Below, one piece after another: positions 13,262 through 26,259 of a stretch of 64,000 nt of DNA. Below the pieces are notes generated by a model. That model had not been told where the DNA came from. It did no database searches and saw nothing but the letters and a program-made list of their open reading frames with translations. Origin of the DNA: Eopsaltria australis (lineage: Eukaryota > Chordata > Aves > Passeriformes > Petroicidae); contig JAVTVJ010000343.1 in the NCBI GenBank assembly GCA_034509425.1, positions 62,001 through 126,000 of the forward strand. Direction: 5' to 3'. Every line of letters starts with the position of its first letter. Position 1 is the first letter of the stretch. A program made the position numbers and the translations under genes.

Positions 13262-13399
13262 GAGGCAGTGCCCTGTACTTGTGGTAGAAATGATCTCATG
13301 CTCTAGGAGGCTAATGGCACTGTTTTGGCTTATTTGTTAAAAAGAGTCGATTCCTGTCTAAGACAAGTCCTTTTTCCTGTGCTTGAACTTGTTAGCATT

Positions 13400-13600
13400 T
13401 AGCAGGGAAGGGAAAAATGTCAGCTAGACACTAATAGCCTTCATTAGCAATTAATTATAAGCAATAGTTATGAATCTAAATCAGTATCAGAAACTAATGA
13501 ATTCATCCGTGTCACGAATGAAAATGACTAATGAATATGGTCTGTACATAGCTAAACAATGAAAAGTAACTATAACTTATCAAGCAAAAGGATGGATACT
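13400..13600. other. Candidate conserved non-coding block
   Basis: Many homeodomain-type cores are packed into about 130 bases: actaatag, cattagcaattaattataag, aactaatgaattc and gactaatgaatatg. There is no simple-repeat structure. This is typical of developmental enhancers, but the inference is from motif texture alone. Confidence 0.28.
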
Positions 13601-14843
13601 GTGAGATCCTGGGTCTGACTCTGCTCCCACTGAAGTTAATCAAGAGGCTCCTAATTCCCTTCAGGAAGATGAAGTTTGGCAGTGTCTTTTGTCACTGAAG
13701 AGACATTTTTTAATAGCTTGGAGACAGTCTTTTGTGGCAGATAAAAGACAAAGAGAGGGGTATTTATCGAGGGAATGCTGGCAAAGTGCTGAGTTTCGAA
13801 TATCAGAAATGTCTAAGACGTCTAGATGCTGGACTCTAGACACTTCACTTTAGAGACCATTAAAGGAGCATTACAGAGACAAAGAGTGTAACATCCACCT
13901 AATCAATAAGCTGTCAATGCTTAGGGTACCAATTAAGGGATACCTGTAAAAGAATAATGCCCACTAGTTGGGAAAACAAGCACTAGTTGTTTACATGAAT
14001 CTTTCTACAGCTGTATTAATTTCAGTTTATTTTTTCTAAGTGACAAATTTTTAAATAGATAGTATAATAATAGCACAGTCAGTTACTAATGTTTTGGTAC
14101 CATGGCAGACTCTCAGGATATATAATCAGGAAGAACAAATTTTCTCCTTCTAACATTTTAGCAATTAGCAAATTAGGTATCATCTTAGTCCTGAAGGGAT
14201 TGTGAGGGAAGAGGTGTGGTCTATGGAATTAACATTCTCTCTCTACTTCTGAGGAGGTGAAAATGTCTTTTCTTTCATGTGTCTTTCATTTGCTGCTTTA
14301 TGCTGTGCACATGCAGTTTGTAGGCATGCAAAGACCAGTGGCAAATCCCAGTTGTGACTTAGCATCATATGCCTGGTCTGTTGCTGTGAAGATACCATAT
14401 GAAAGAGCACGGCCTTCTAGGGAACAAATGTACAGATATCCTCAGTGCTGTCTAACTGCTGAGTTTTCACAGGATCAGTCTTAGAGACTGTCTTAAAGTT
14501 TTATCATGGAACTGCAAGATAAGGAAATGGGAGAAGTGACATTTGATGGCATTTTTAAGTGGGACTATTCATCTGCCCTGATCTCATCTAATTGCAAAAG
14601 TGCTACCAGAACTCTGCTCTACCTTGCCCCACGAGCAACAGGAGCAAACCAGCATAAGTCAGCTTACATCCACTGATCAACAGTGATTTGCACTGGCCCC
14701 AGAACAGAGCCTAAACAGCCCATGTTGTTAGCTGAAAACACACAAGAAGCACAGCACTAACTACAGGTTGAAATAGAGGTAGCAGTGGCAGGTGCTGAGG
14801 AAGTTTGGTATTTATTTAATCCTTTTGCTCTGCGATAAATAGC

Positions 14844-14856
14844 TTTTTTTTTTTTT
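14844..14856. repeat. T13 homopolymer
   Basis: Thirteen consecutive T follow gataaatagc. No transposon or retrocopy is recognised beside it. Confidence 0.85.
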
Positions 14857-16354
14857 GGACATTATCACTTTTGACTGATATTACATTTTCAATTCTATTT
14901 GAACTTCAGAAGCAGACTCACTCTGAGTTGATGGAATTCTAGTCAGGTCCAGCTTCATTCCCACTTTTCCTTTTCTGTGGCAAGAACCCTTTGAAGTTTT
15001 ATCTTCTGCAGAGGCAAAAGGGGTCTTCCAGGCATACAGACTTCAGGCTAGCTCATTTCCCAGTTCTGCTCCTGGATTACTGGGGTGCTTTTCCTAGTTT
15101 GGATTTTTCATGGGAAATGAAAAGGTCCTGAGATGTCCCTAAACCAAGGTCAGTCAAAGATTAAGGGAAGTCAAAAGAAAAGAATGGGGATCTGGTTTTA
15201 AGTAAAAACCCACTGCTGCAAAGAGGCTATAAATGTGGAATGGTGGAATCTTTGCAGACAAACTCAGAAAGTTTGTACTGCTGCCATGAAAGAAAACATG
15301 GCAGTGATAATGCAGCCTCTAATTTGACTGTACAAACACTATACTTGGACTATGAATAGTGTGAAACTCCTCTGTCTCTTGTAAAACAGAAACTCATAAC
15401 TCACAGGATTTGACTCCGGTCCACTTCCAGAAGTGGCTGAGCTCATGTTATGCACCATGAACAAGCATCTCCTTGCTTGTCCAGTCAACCTCACCTCTCC
15501 ACCGCTTTCCTGTTATTTCCTGGCATCCTTGTATAGAGGGAAAAGCCGCTCTTGAATATCATTGCAGTGTTACTGCAGGATCTTGAGCTTCCACAGAGCA
15601 AATCTCTGCCTCTTTATCCTATCCTCCACAACTCTGACAGCCAATGCTTCCTAGAAGGTCTCCTGCCATCTTGTTCTCACTCCTGGTTTTTAGGAGACCT
15701 GATCCACATTACTCTATAAAAAAAAATCCTTCCAAATTTCTTATCAAGTAGTCATACTCTTTTCTCTTTTTTTTGCTCTGCACCATATTTTGAGTTTATA
15801 CTTTAAGGGAAGTCTATTAATCACAGCTGTTTTGTTTTGGTTGGTTGTTTTATCCAGAATACTTTAATTGCAATTATTTGTTTTGTTGGCATTTTAATAG
15901 TCAGCAATTTGTTCTTAGGGAGTCCTAATCTTGAATATATTGTAAAATGTGTGGTGAAAACAATTAAACACTTTAAGATTGCAAATATTCATAATTTTCT
16001 ACAGATTTTACATCAGGTGATTTCTGCAATTTTCCTTGGTGGAGGGAAAAAAAAGGCAGCATTTTCTGCATCAAGGACTAATTCAGATTTTAAAGCAGAA
16101 ACACATTTATGAAGGACACAAGACTCTTAAGCAGCCAACCCTGTTTCAAGGCAAATCAGACTAGTGAAAGCCTAATGCTTACTTTATATCTCAATCCACT
16201 GATCACTGTGGATTTTTAGTTCCATTTTTTGTTAGAAATTTTGTGTAAGTTTCACTCAAATATGGATAAAAAAAGACCTGACACTGAAATGAGTCTCTGC
16301 TCTTAAATCTGTATGGGAAGCACAGAAGGATCAGGTTCCTTTAAAGACACTATA

Positions 16355-17115
16355 AACTCGTATGAAGTTCAACAAGGCCAAGTGCCAGATCCTTTATGAA
16401 GGTCACAACAACCCCATGCATTGTTACAGGCGGGGGGACCTGTAGCTGGAAAGCCCATTGGAAAAGGACCTGGGGGTGCAGCTGAACATGAGCCAGAGTG
16501 TGCCCAGGGGGCCAAGAAGGCCAAGGGCATCCTGGCCTGTACAACAGTGTGGCCAGTAGGATGGGGCAGGGATTGTCCCCCTTACCCAGCACTGGTGAGG
16601 CCACACCTCAAATCCTATGCTCACTTTTGGTCCCTCACTACAAGAAGGACATTGAGGGGCTGAAGCCTGTCCAGAGGAGAGCAACAGGGCTGGGAAAGGG
16701 TCAGGAGAACAAATCTTTTGAGGAGTGGCTGAGGGAGCTGGGGCTGTTCAGCCTGGAGAAAAGGTGCTCAGAGAGGACATTATTGCTCTCTATAACTCCC
16801 TGAAGGGAGGTTGTAGCCAAGGGGGGTTGGCTTCTCACAAACGCCAAACATTAAGACAAGAGGAAATGGCCTCAAGTTACATCAGAGGAGGTTTAGACTG
16901 GGCATTAGGAAACATTTATTCACTGGGAGGATTTTCTATCCCTGGAACAGGCTGCCCAGGGAAGTGGTGCATTCACCACTCCTGGAGGTATTTAAAGGAT
17001 GCAGATGTGGCGCACGGGGACATGGTGTAATGCTGGACTTGGCAGTGCTGGATTAATAGTTGGATTTGATGATCTTGAAAGTCTTTTCCAACCTAAACAA
17101 TTCTATGATTCTATG
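16355..17115 (+). mobile_element. CR1 LINE 3' fragment
   Basis: A 5'-truncated CR1 of about 760 bases lies on the plus strand and ends with attctatgattctatg at 17100-17115, the two octamers that terminate CR1 elements. Readable pieces of the ORF2 C-terminus remain in different frames: KFNKAKCQ near the left edge, then LREDIIALYNSLKGGC near 16755-16805. Frame changes and stops show that it is not functional. The segment 16400-17000 is distinctly more GC-rich than its surroundings because of the insertion. The left boundary is accurate to about ten bases. Confidence 0.95.
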
Positions 17116-20100
17116 GTGTTCTTGAAGGACTAAGTTACTTTTTACTGGGCATTCTATTCACAGGGTTTTTTTTACATTTATCTGGGATCAGTAACATTTT
17201 AAAATCTTTACTGTGGCTTTTATCATGCTGGAGGCATATTAATAACTCATAATATTTTCCTACCCATCTCTAAGTTTTGAATTGAAGAGGCAGACTTAAT
17301 TTCCTATATGTACCAAGAATAGAAAGTTTGGATGGTTTCTTTTTGCCTTCACAAGCTCAACACCTTTTTGTTTCACACAAAATATGGGGAACTAATTTCA
17401 CAGAATTAACTTGAAAATCCTTTTCTGAATAATTCATTCTGGAACATCTGGCTGACTCGTAGAGACTTTGCTGCTGCAAGGAAACTTCCAAGCCTAAATT
17501 TCTCCGAACATATCTGCATTTCCTTTGATTATTTATATGATGGACAGGTTTCACACTGGTTTGTGCAAACATAAAGTAACTGTGCAAATTAAATTTACTC
17601 AAAATGTGCCTAATGTTGTGTGAACTACAAGTCTTCTACTGAAAGCTTGATTTTTGCTGTCATCGAACTCAGGGAGGAAGGAATAATTTTGTTCTTATGA
17701 CTAAGGCTGCTAGCTTGACTTTCCATCATCCATATTAGGCCATTTGAAAACCTCTTTTTAACATTTATTTGATTTAAAATTTTTATTTCTAACCTGATAG
17801 AGCACAAGCATTTTGCATTTATTGTGCAGAAGCAAAAATAAATTTATTGTTCAAGTTAATTAAGCAGAGAAAAATAAGAATGTTAAAACTATTGTTTAAT
17901 ACAACTTGATAAGCAAATCAATTTACCTCATGAAGAAGTATCTCCCCAGATCCATGCTCTGAAGTTGTGTTACACGGTCTTTAAAGATGCCTACAGAGAA
18001 GCACCCCAACCAACTTACTACTGACATTTGAAATCTCACTAATTTCTTGGTGTTATCTCCCAGTTGCAAATCAGTGCACTCTGCACCAAACCAAAGAGTG
18101 TTTGCTGCTCTCTGATTGACCGCTCTTCCCCAAATCATACACAACATCCATCTGCTCATGGCACTGCAGGAGTTACAGTTCCAGCCAATTAAAGCCCTAT
18201 CATGTGAAGTATGTGAAGTATGAAGGTGACAATATATATTAGCATTGGCTTTTTTATTTCCCTCATGAATTATTTGTTACTGTCTGCAGTGTCAGGTTCT
18301 GAGTATCACGTTTGTTACAGACACCATGGGCTAGAACATGGTGCACATAGAGAGATGGCTGGTAAACTGGCTAAAGGGTGCACTGGTAAAAGGGTTTTTG
18401 GGTCCGGGCAGCTGGGGAGCTGATGGACAGACTCAAGTGCCTTGTGCAGTATGGGCTGGGCTGCACAAAGCTGTTGGGAATATGAGGGATGCTCAGTAGG
18501 AGCTTCTGATTTTCTCCCACCTTAAGCAATCCATAGGCCAGGCAGCATGCAGGATCTCACACCAAACCTGGCTGGGCCCCACATGCTCCTCTCTCCTGAC
18601 CTCCAAGGGCACTGGTAAGCAGAGTGCCCACTGTGCCTGCTCAGCACCCTGTGCCAGGGCAGAGAGTGAGCCTGGGTATCTCTGCTTTTCACAACAATCC
18701 TCATTACCAAGTTGGTGTAATTAACAACTGTGTTAAGTCTTGGCTACTCAGCCATCAGGTCTATCCTCTGCAGATGCCTTTCCTGGCATAAGCTCTGCCT
18801 GTCACCCAGTGTGAGCAAAAGGAAATCTCATGAACAGGCCCGATGACAGGATCAAACTGAGTGCCAGTGGCTGAGGGCGTGTGGATTAAATTGACTTCAA
18901 GAATGATTATGGAAGCTTGAGAATAAAGACTTTCGTTAGAGTTATGACAGTTTCCTTTTTTGCAATTACAAAGTGCAGCAGCTCAATACTGAGTCAAACT
19001 AAGCAAGACACTCCCACCTTGAAAAACTGAAACTTTGAAAAGGCCAGACTCTGCCACAGGGAGAAGGGAGTGGGAGAAGTCTTTAGAAACTAGCAAAGAG
19101 GTTAAACAACCCATTGGAGGCAGTAGCAGCTGCCCCTTCCCACTTAGTGGGTCAAAAAAATTCAAACCCAGCCTGTAGCCAACATATCCTGCCCTTCTGA
19201 ATGGCTGAGTATTCTTCTGAAACACTAGCTATAACACAAAAAATTAAATTCTCAACCTCGAAAATAGACACCAGCAAATGTTTTTGTTTGTGAGAAGCTG
19301 CATAAATATGTTTATAAAGAGAAATAGGTCAGAGGAGATGCAGTCCATAAAACTTCAGAAGCCCTATTACAGAAGTCATTGTGCAAAGAAGCACTATCTA
19401 GACTTCAGAAAATGATCATAAAATTGCAAAAATCCTCATTAAACTGAAATACTGTCCCAGTAAAGAGCTTTTTATATCAGACATGCTTTTAAGAATGCTG
19501 ATAAACACTGAAAGGAAGAAGCTGCAGGAAGAAGGGTTTGAAGTAAATGTGATTCAAGTGCTACCTATTACTGTTACAAAATTTGACAAGTTTGAGCAAG
19601 AAATATAAAATGACCCAACTTCACAGCAGCTTGAAAGAATATCTTAGACTGAGGCTAACAAGAAATAGCCTGAGAACCATACAAAAGGCATTGGGATTAT
19701 GGAGATGAAATAGTTTTGTGTGATAGGATTTTTTACTAGAAAAAAGATTGTCCCAATAGAGCATCATAAAAGGTCAGCAATGTGGCACAAAATCCACATG
19801 GGATGTTGAATAGAGCAGAGCTCACATTGTCTGCTGCTGGTCACAGAAAGGAGCCTGAACAGTAGTAGTTTGTCCAGGCACAAGCAGTGATGCTGGAGAC
19901 AATGTACCAAGGGGTGAAATCTATAGTATGCTCAGGGAAAATATGTCAGAGAGCCAGCAGCTCCATGTTTAATTCCTGATTGCCCCAAGGCCATAATGGC
20001 ACAGTCTGAATTAAAAGAGTTAGCATCTTGAACACCTGAATCCATGGTAAGGAACTCTAACAACGCGCTTTACATATATTTTTTCCTGAGCTAATCAATT

Positions 20101-23100
20101 TCAGGAGTGAGCAGGAAAAGGAAAAAATCTTTACCTTTAGCTCTTGAGTTAAATAAATTAAAGGCAAGCAGACTTGAAATGACAGAAGATCCCTATGCCA
20201 GGCAGAGGGAATAAAGGATATGAATGACAAGCACTCGTGCTAGAAGTGGAAGAGTCTTGAATAATAAACCTTTTTGTAAAAACACTGTTGCATTGGCATT
20301 AAGGCTACTGTTTACTGGTTTCTTATTCTTTTCCTTTTTCTTTTTCTGATTTTTCCACATGGAAATATTTGCTCTGGTGTAAGGCAACTTCTGTACCATC
20401 GTGCTTATGCCTATTCTAGAAAAAAAATATAATTTATATTATTAATTTAGCATAAATAAATTTATGCTGGTACACACACACTGTCTGTTACTAACCAAGT
20501 CCGTGATTACCACTGCAGATATTCAAATCCTTTTAATTCATTTTGAGGACTCAGAATCCTATTTTTATCCTCCTTTTTAGTTATATTAAGTATTTTAGGT
20601 TGGGCAGACTCAAAGAGAATCCCTAATCAACTCCTATGTGAGGCACCACAGCATTTGTGAATTCTATTTTTCAGCAAGAGCAGAAATACAAGAATCCCTA
20701 ATCAGGTTAATAAGGTGCAAGACACAGAGAAAATATTTCTAAAAACAACAACAATGTCCCTCCCCCAAGAATAATCATGTAAATGTCAGAAGTCTCAAGC
20801 AAGCAGTCACAATGATGGGTAACACTGCTCAAGTAACTGGAAGTGCTTTCTGTGTTGCCTAAATAACCATTTTCCAGCCTTGATATGTGTTGGATTGGTG
20901 AAAGTTAAGCAGCTGTGTAGACAGATCTGACAAGGTTCTAAAGTGCAGAGCAGCCTGTCTATGCAATCATCATTATGTTTGATGCTAAGATTTCAGTGTA
21001 TGATATATATTTGCCTACTGTTTCAATACTGTAGTTCAAAATGCCTCCTCTGCTTCCCCCCACACTTAGAAAGAAGGAACATACAAAAAATAAAGTTTCA
21101 AATAAATAACTAGAAGTTCTATTGTAATTACCATAAATATGAGTGTTTACTAGGAAATTACAGGAGTTTGTTGAAAATAACTTTTGGAATGTCACTGCAA
21201 CTGCTCTTGTGATGCAAAGTACAATCCAAGCGCAAATTAGATTTGGAGAAAGCTTTCATGGAGTAGAGAACAGCAAGTCAGGTCATTCAGTGTCACTTTA
21301 TATATTTATTTTATAGTAATATTTGACAGTACTCAGACCATTACATTACTTTGACAGGTGTATCAGAAAAATTCCCACTTCATTTAAAATTAACATCATT
21401 TGTCACCTTTTCTCCTTTAGCTTTGAAAATATATGGTATCTGAACTATTTTAAAGTGCTATAGAACTTCATTACATTTTTTCTGATTACTACAATGTCCT
21501 TAACTATTGAGCTGCCAGGATCCCATTGAGCACATTGTAACTTTAGTGGATTTCATTACAAAATAAGTTCAAAGTTTGTGCTACTGCTATGAAAAATACT
21601 TCAAATAAATATAGAAATATGAGGAATGGATAGATTCTGAAATCTCAATAAACTCACAAGTCAGATGACTTTATTAATTCATATTCACTAGATGTGATTC
21701 ATAGTATTCACTTAAATGAAATAAACTTCCCTACATTCTTGGCTTTCTTATCCCATTTATTCACATTCTGCTATTTGGCATTCCTTTATAGTAGGATAAA
21801 CCTTTTGAGATTTACTAGATTTTCCATACTGATGTCCATGTCTCTTAGTCATGCAATTACACCTAGTGTATAACTCAGCAGCCAGTCCCAGTGGCTCAGG
21901 TGTCAAGGGGTCACCTTCAGTGCCCCTTACTTGACATTTGAGAACAGCAGCATGTCCTTTGTCATGACATCCCCTCATCTCCCCATTCCCAAGGTCCTTC
22001 TAAAACTCTTCAAATCCGTTTCTAGTCTTGACTAATTAAAAATACTTTGTGTTCTCTGCAAATGTCATCACCTCAGGGTCCTGGTGCTTGGAGAAGAATC
22101 AGCTTGTACATATATAGTCTTTCTAAGCATCCACTCCTGGCCTCTCTTGAAACATGAGGATAAAAAAACTTTCTGTCCAACAAGTGCAGCTATTCTTGCA
22201 GTCACCCATTGTCACCATTATCCTCAGCCATCAATTGTTTCACCACATAAAGCAGGTGAGACCCTAAGAGTGTGTGCACGCAAAAGCCTGCTTGGTTAAT
22301 GTAAGTGGGGAAGCCGTGATTCAGCAGAAGCTGCTTGTGTGAGCAAATGCATAGAAAACACAGGACCATCTCACCAAAACCCATTATGAGCTTAGGCCAT
22401 GCTCAGGAAATCATATTTACTGAATTTGAACTCCGAAGCAAAACTGAGTATATGCAAAGGAATCTTTGAAAATAGGAAGAATACACCCACCATGAAAAAA
22501 ATGTCAGCCTCACACAGGTTCAGTTTCGGCAATATTTTGGTTACTATATCACCAAGCAGAGTGACCGTTGGAGAAACATATTCTTTGCAGAGTTGTTCAG
22601 GTTGTATCTGAAAAAATTAAGGGGCAAGGAATAGTTTGATGATTTGATTTTGAGTGGAGAAACTACATCTGAACTATATGTCATCCATGCAATCTTGTCT
22701 CTGCGTTTCTGTCTGTGCTATCTGCAGATGATCTTCAGAAAACTGAGGGGATTGATATAGTCTACTAGTTAAAAAGAGGTGTAGTGAGCTTTTTAAATTA
22801 AACTGTTCCTCACTCATAAGTAACTAATGTTAGTTACATGTGAAACCTTTACCTTCATCAATCTATCATATTAATAACTATGAAAATTATTAACATTCCA
22901 CAAAGAGCTCTCATCCAGTCATTATTCGATTTATCTGTAAAACCTTATGCAACTTTTTGCTTACAAATGTAATTGTTCTATTGAGGTTCCAGACCCGAAT
23001 TATCCACAATTTTTACTATGAGGTGATGGAAATACAATATTCCACACACTTGCCTTCCAGAAAGAGCTGAAAACACTTCATGATAACAATAATCTTGGCT

Positions 23101-23224
23101 CGCATTAATCATGATATAGATCAGAAAGAGCACTGTGGTAATGGAAAATGAAGAAACACCCTGGATAATTCCCTGCTTAGAGGGTTATTCCTCTAAACTA
23201 AGAGCATGCTTTTTGATGATTTAT

Positions 23225-23570
23225 TAAAAACGGGTCCTTGAGTCTTGAAAAATGGATAATCAGATTGTTCTGGTGTTAGGCATAAAACAATAATTATTAC
23301 TTTTACTAAAGCTGATGCATTTTATTTTTAAAACACTATTTGTGTTACACATTGTTTTATTGCGGTTGTGATAAATGACATAAAGTTATATGAATGGCAG
23401 CCTTAGCTTGCAAACCAAATCTATTATCTGCAACTGTCACATTTTGATAAATCATACCCTTTATTTTTTTAAAGCTGCACTACATATTTATAGCAGTCAT
23501 TATTCACCTAAATTAACAGTTCTTTCTGACCTCATGTGAAGTGTATGTTTGTGTTTTCACAGACTTTTTT
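23225..23570. other. Candidate conserved non-coding block
   Basis: This repeat-free AT-rich block contains HOX-like tttattg, a runt-like gcggttgtg and TAAT-type cores, with a well-mixed sequence texture. The call is a guess from composition and motif density; it would need a multi-species alignment. Confidence 0.25.
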
Positions 23571-23793
23571 GTCAGATAGGTGCTCACTTCTACACACAAT
23601 GTCGTTTCAGTAGTAGCTCTCCATGGCAACTAATGAGCTCCTGAGGGTAAGAAAGCAATGAAGTTCAACTTTGATTTACAAAAACGTATCAGTCATTTTC
23701 CCTTTTTTGATAGTGACTTCGATGAGATTTATAGTTCAGATGTGTTGTAATTTGCTTCTCCTACAATTGTCATAGAAAATTTGACCTTATCCT

Positions 23794-24000
23794 TCAGAGA
23801 AGTACTGCTGTCTGGAACTCCTGTGCGTACCCCAGGTACACCAGTCTCCGTGCTGGATTGCTTCTTCTTACCCTGTCTAGAACAAATTTCGGAAGTTTAA
23901 TAATCTGCCACTGAGGAGTGGCACCTATCAACTGAGCTGTGGTTGGGAGGTCTTTTTGTAGCAGCACTAGTGCTATTTCTCCCCTTCTAATGGGCACCAC
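23794..24000 (-). other. Unassigned open frame, 68 codons, protein-like
   Basis: The minus strand is open for 68 codons and the translation has an ordinary coding-like composition, with stretches such as LPKFVLDRVRRSNPARRL and VYLGYAQEFQTAVLL. I do not recognise the family. After the stop the same reading goes on as unremarkable sequence. It could be a relic of a coding exon, a retrocopy or an old retroviral piece, or it could be chance. There is no clear splice acceptor or poly-A tail to decide. Confidence 0.2.
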
Positions 24001-24650
24001 TTAATTTTCCTTTCATGCTACTCCATTTGGACGGTGGCTGTCATCTGGTCGGGTACTTCTCATCTTGCTCTTCTGAATTTGGAACCTGTCAAAACATAAT
24101 TCCCATCAGTGTAGAGGAGGAAAGACACAGGAGTTTGCCCAGGAAGGTCCGTTTCTGATAGCTACTAGGACAACCCCAAGTGATGTGCTATTTTTCATTT
24201 AAAACTTGTTATTTTTAAAGCTCTTTACTGCTGCATCTCAGGATCAATTTTAGTACTTTCTTCATAAGGAAACATAGAGTAGGCATTAAAACTTTTTAAT
24301 ATAGTGGCAGAATAACTGAAGTTCCTAAATTTCACTGCTGTCCATTTTATTTTGTTGTCTGGTGCTTCTTTAGGTATGATCATCTTTGTTTTAATTCCTT
24401 CAGGTGTGTCTCTGTAAAACAGCCATATGTCATACTTTCATGCTATTTCCACTATTTCCATGATCCTGTTTTACACCTTCCTCTTTCACCTGAATATAGA
24501 CCAATCCACTTTCTCTGTATCTTCATCATCATTTTATCCCCAGAATTGCCTGGAAGCAAAACTGATTGTCCTAAAAGACCAACCCTACTAGTGCAAATGA
24601 AAATTATAAACCTCCAACCTTCTTCTCTGTGGTTTGCTCAGTGAGCTTGT

Positions 24651-24684
24651 ATCCATTTTGGATTCCATTTTGGATTCCATTTTG
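24651..24684. repeat. 12-base tandem repeat, about 2.8 copies
   Basis: The unit ccattttggatt starts at 24653, 24665 and 24677, the last copy being partial. It is a small slippage array without evident function. Confidence 0.85.
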
Positions 24685-25715
24685 AGACAGAGCCATCTTT
24701 GTGCTTCAAGTTAAGAAAAGAATTGTCACACTGCAGAAACACTGCGAGCAAAAAAACTTTTTTGCACTGAATGATTGCCTCTAAATTTCATCCATACTCT
24801 CCCTGCTGGGTGTGCATTCCTGGTGTCTAGTAGTGGCAGGAGAACTCACTGGGAGTTCAAATGCTCTATCTGTGGCAATAATAGGAACTCAGTATGTTTG
24901 ATAATTCTACCTTTCTGCCAATTAAGTTGAAATTAGTCAACACATTCTAAAGTTATATGTCCGGCTCACAGACACAAAAGGATGCAGGCAGCATAGTAGG
25001 ATAAGTCTAGTTTCCTTTGAAAAACAGGGTAAAAATCCTTTTAATTATCCATTCCTCTTTCTCTTGTACAAATTCAATTTATTTCTCTTATTCCCCCTTG
25101 CTGTAAAACAGAGCAGATAACTTCTTGCTACAGGTCTTTGAACATTCAGCTGTACATGCACCAGAAAACCACAGTGAAATGCTCACTACTTTTAGTGACA
25201 GACTTGCTCAGATGTTTTAGAAAAAAGGCTTGAGTGTGCTAGACAGGCAGTTCTTTTGGGGGTTTTTTTTAGATGATTATAGGATAAACAGTGTTTTCAA
25301 GTTATTATCCATACACTTTCTCTCTAAACCCCAAACTCTTTAAACTGTACAAAGCTATGACCCTTCATGTGACCTCTCAGAGTTTAAAACCTACTGTTTT
25401 CTTCATGCAATTTTTTATCCTAGCACATCATTGTTTACGAACATTATTCATCATGCCTTTGCTTTCCAGCATATCACTCAATCAAAGTCCCCCAGAATAT
25501 TATTTCTATATCACAATTCATGAATAACAGTATTTTCTCCTTTTAAAACACCAACACCTGAAAACAATGAAAATCACTTTCCAGTATGAAAAATAGCTGC
25601 ATAAACCCACTGTTTTGTATTTCATTGAAACTATAGCCAGACAAGTAGTATTTTTTATATTTTTTGCATTATTTTACTTAGTGGTTAAACTCCAATTTTT
25701 ATAATTTTCTCCCAG

Positions 25716-25781
25716 GTAAGGTTACAGTTACCTTTCAAATGGTACAGGGCATCTTGGCTTCCCAGGACGCAGAGGAGCAGG
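25716..25781 (+). other. Possible 66-base exon (weak)
   Basis: A T-rich tract followed by ctcccag at 25709-25715 resembles a splice acceptor, and cag followed by ggtaagtggg at 25778-25787 resembles a strong donor. The 66 bases between are open in two of three frames; one reads KVTVTFQMVQGILASQDAEE. The acceptor site itself also reads cag|gtaag, so it could equally be a donor. No partner exon or protein family is recognised. Splice-like signals this good do occur by chance in 64 kb. Confidence 0.15.
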
Positions 25782-25785
25782 GTAA

Positions 25786-26259
25786 GTGGGTGGCTTTGTA
25801 ACCTTGCTGTTCTCTTACGAAGATCACAGTGTAGTGAATAGGAAACACAGTGGGATTTTTCAGTGTGAAAAACCTGCTGGTGAAAGTGTTCTGCCAGACT
25901 ACAGCAGCAGCAGACATGTGGCTGAATCTGCTAGAGGGGTGAACTTGGCTTTGTTGTCTGCTCCAGACTTGAAAAATATGGCTGGAATGAATGGAGTCTC
26001 CCAGGATCCTGGCAGCAAAACCAAGGAGTGGGTGCTGGCCTCTGGGTCAGTTTTATCCGGATTTTCAAACCTTCCTGTATTTTCCACAAAGTCCCCTAAA
26101 TATGGGCATTGTTCTTGCCAGTCTTGTTGGCTTTGGCAATGTTTGGCTGTTATGCCTGTAGAAGAATTCCAGAGAGAAACACTAAAACAAGCAAAATGTA
26201 TGTCATTTCCTGGTATTAAAGCAGAGCTTTTTTGTATCTCTTTGGCTTTAACATTGTGA
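25786..26259 (+). other. Longest open frame in the window, 157 codons, no family
   Basis: The plus strand is open from an ATG at 25786 to 26259 with no recognisable domain, signal peptide or repeat. The minus strand is also open at 25899-26312 for 137 codons. The segment is somewhat richer in GC than its flanks, which lowers the stop frequency on both strands. A rough chance model for about 39 percent GC predicts a few tenths of such an ORF in this window, so it is unusual but not significant. Most likely it is not a gene. Confidence 0.15.

Larger units (their letters stand above)
5607..16354. other. Unique AT-rich non-coding DNA
   Basis: No gene or recognised transposon is seen in these 10.7 kb; open frames stay below 92 codons. 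The stretch holds a purine tract near 7145-7215, a G-rich stretch near 8216-8253, a short GT run at 9871-9883, a purine run near 10170-10200, a 19-base repeat at 11474-11507, T runs at 12507-12520 and 14844-14856, and a 36-base-spaced repeat at 13204-13261. Two TAAT-rich blocks (10320-10760 and 13400-13600) are listed separately as candidate conserved elements. Confidence 0.65.

Noticed and set aside
16498..17030. Overlapping plus-strand frames of 101 codons as a small gene
   Set aside because: They are frameshifted relics of the CR1 ORF2 C-terminus.
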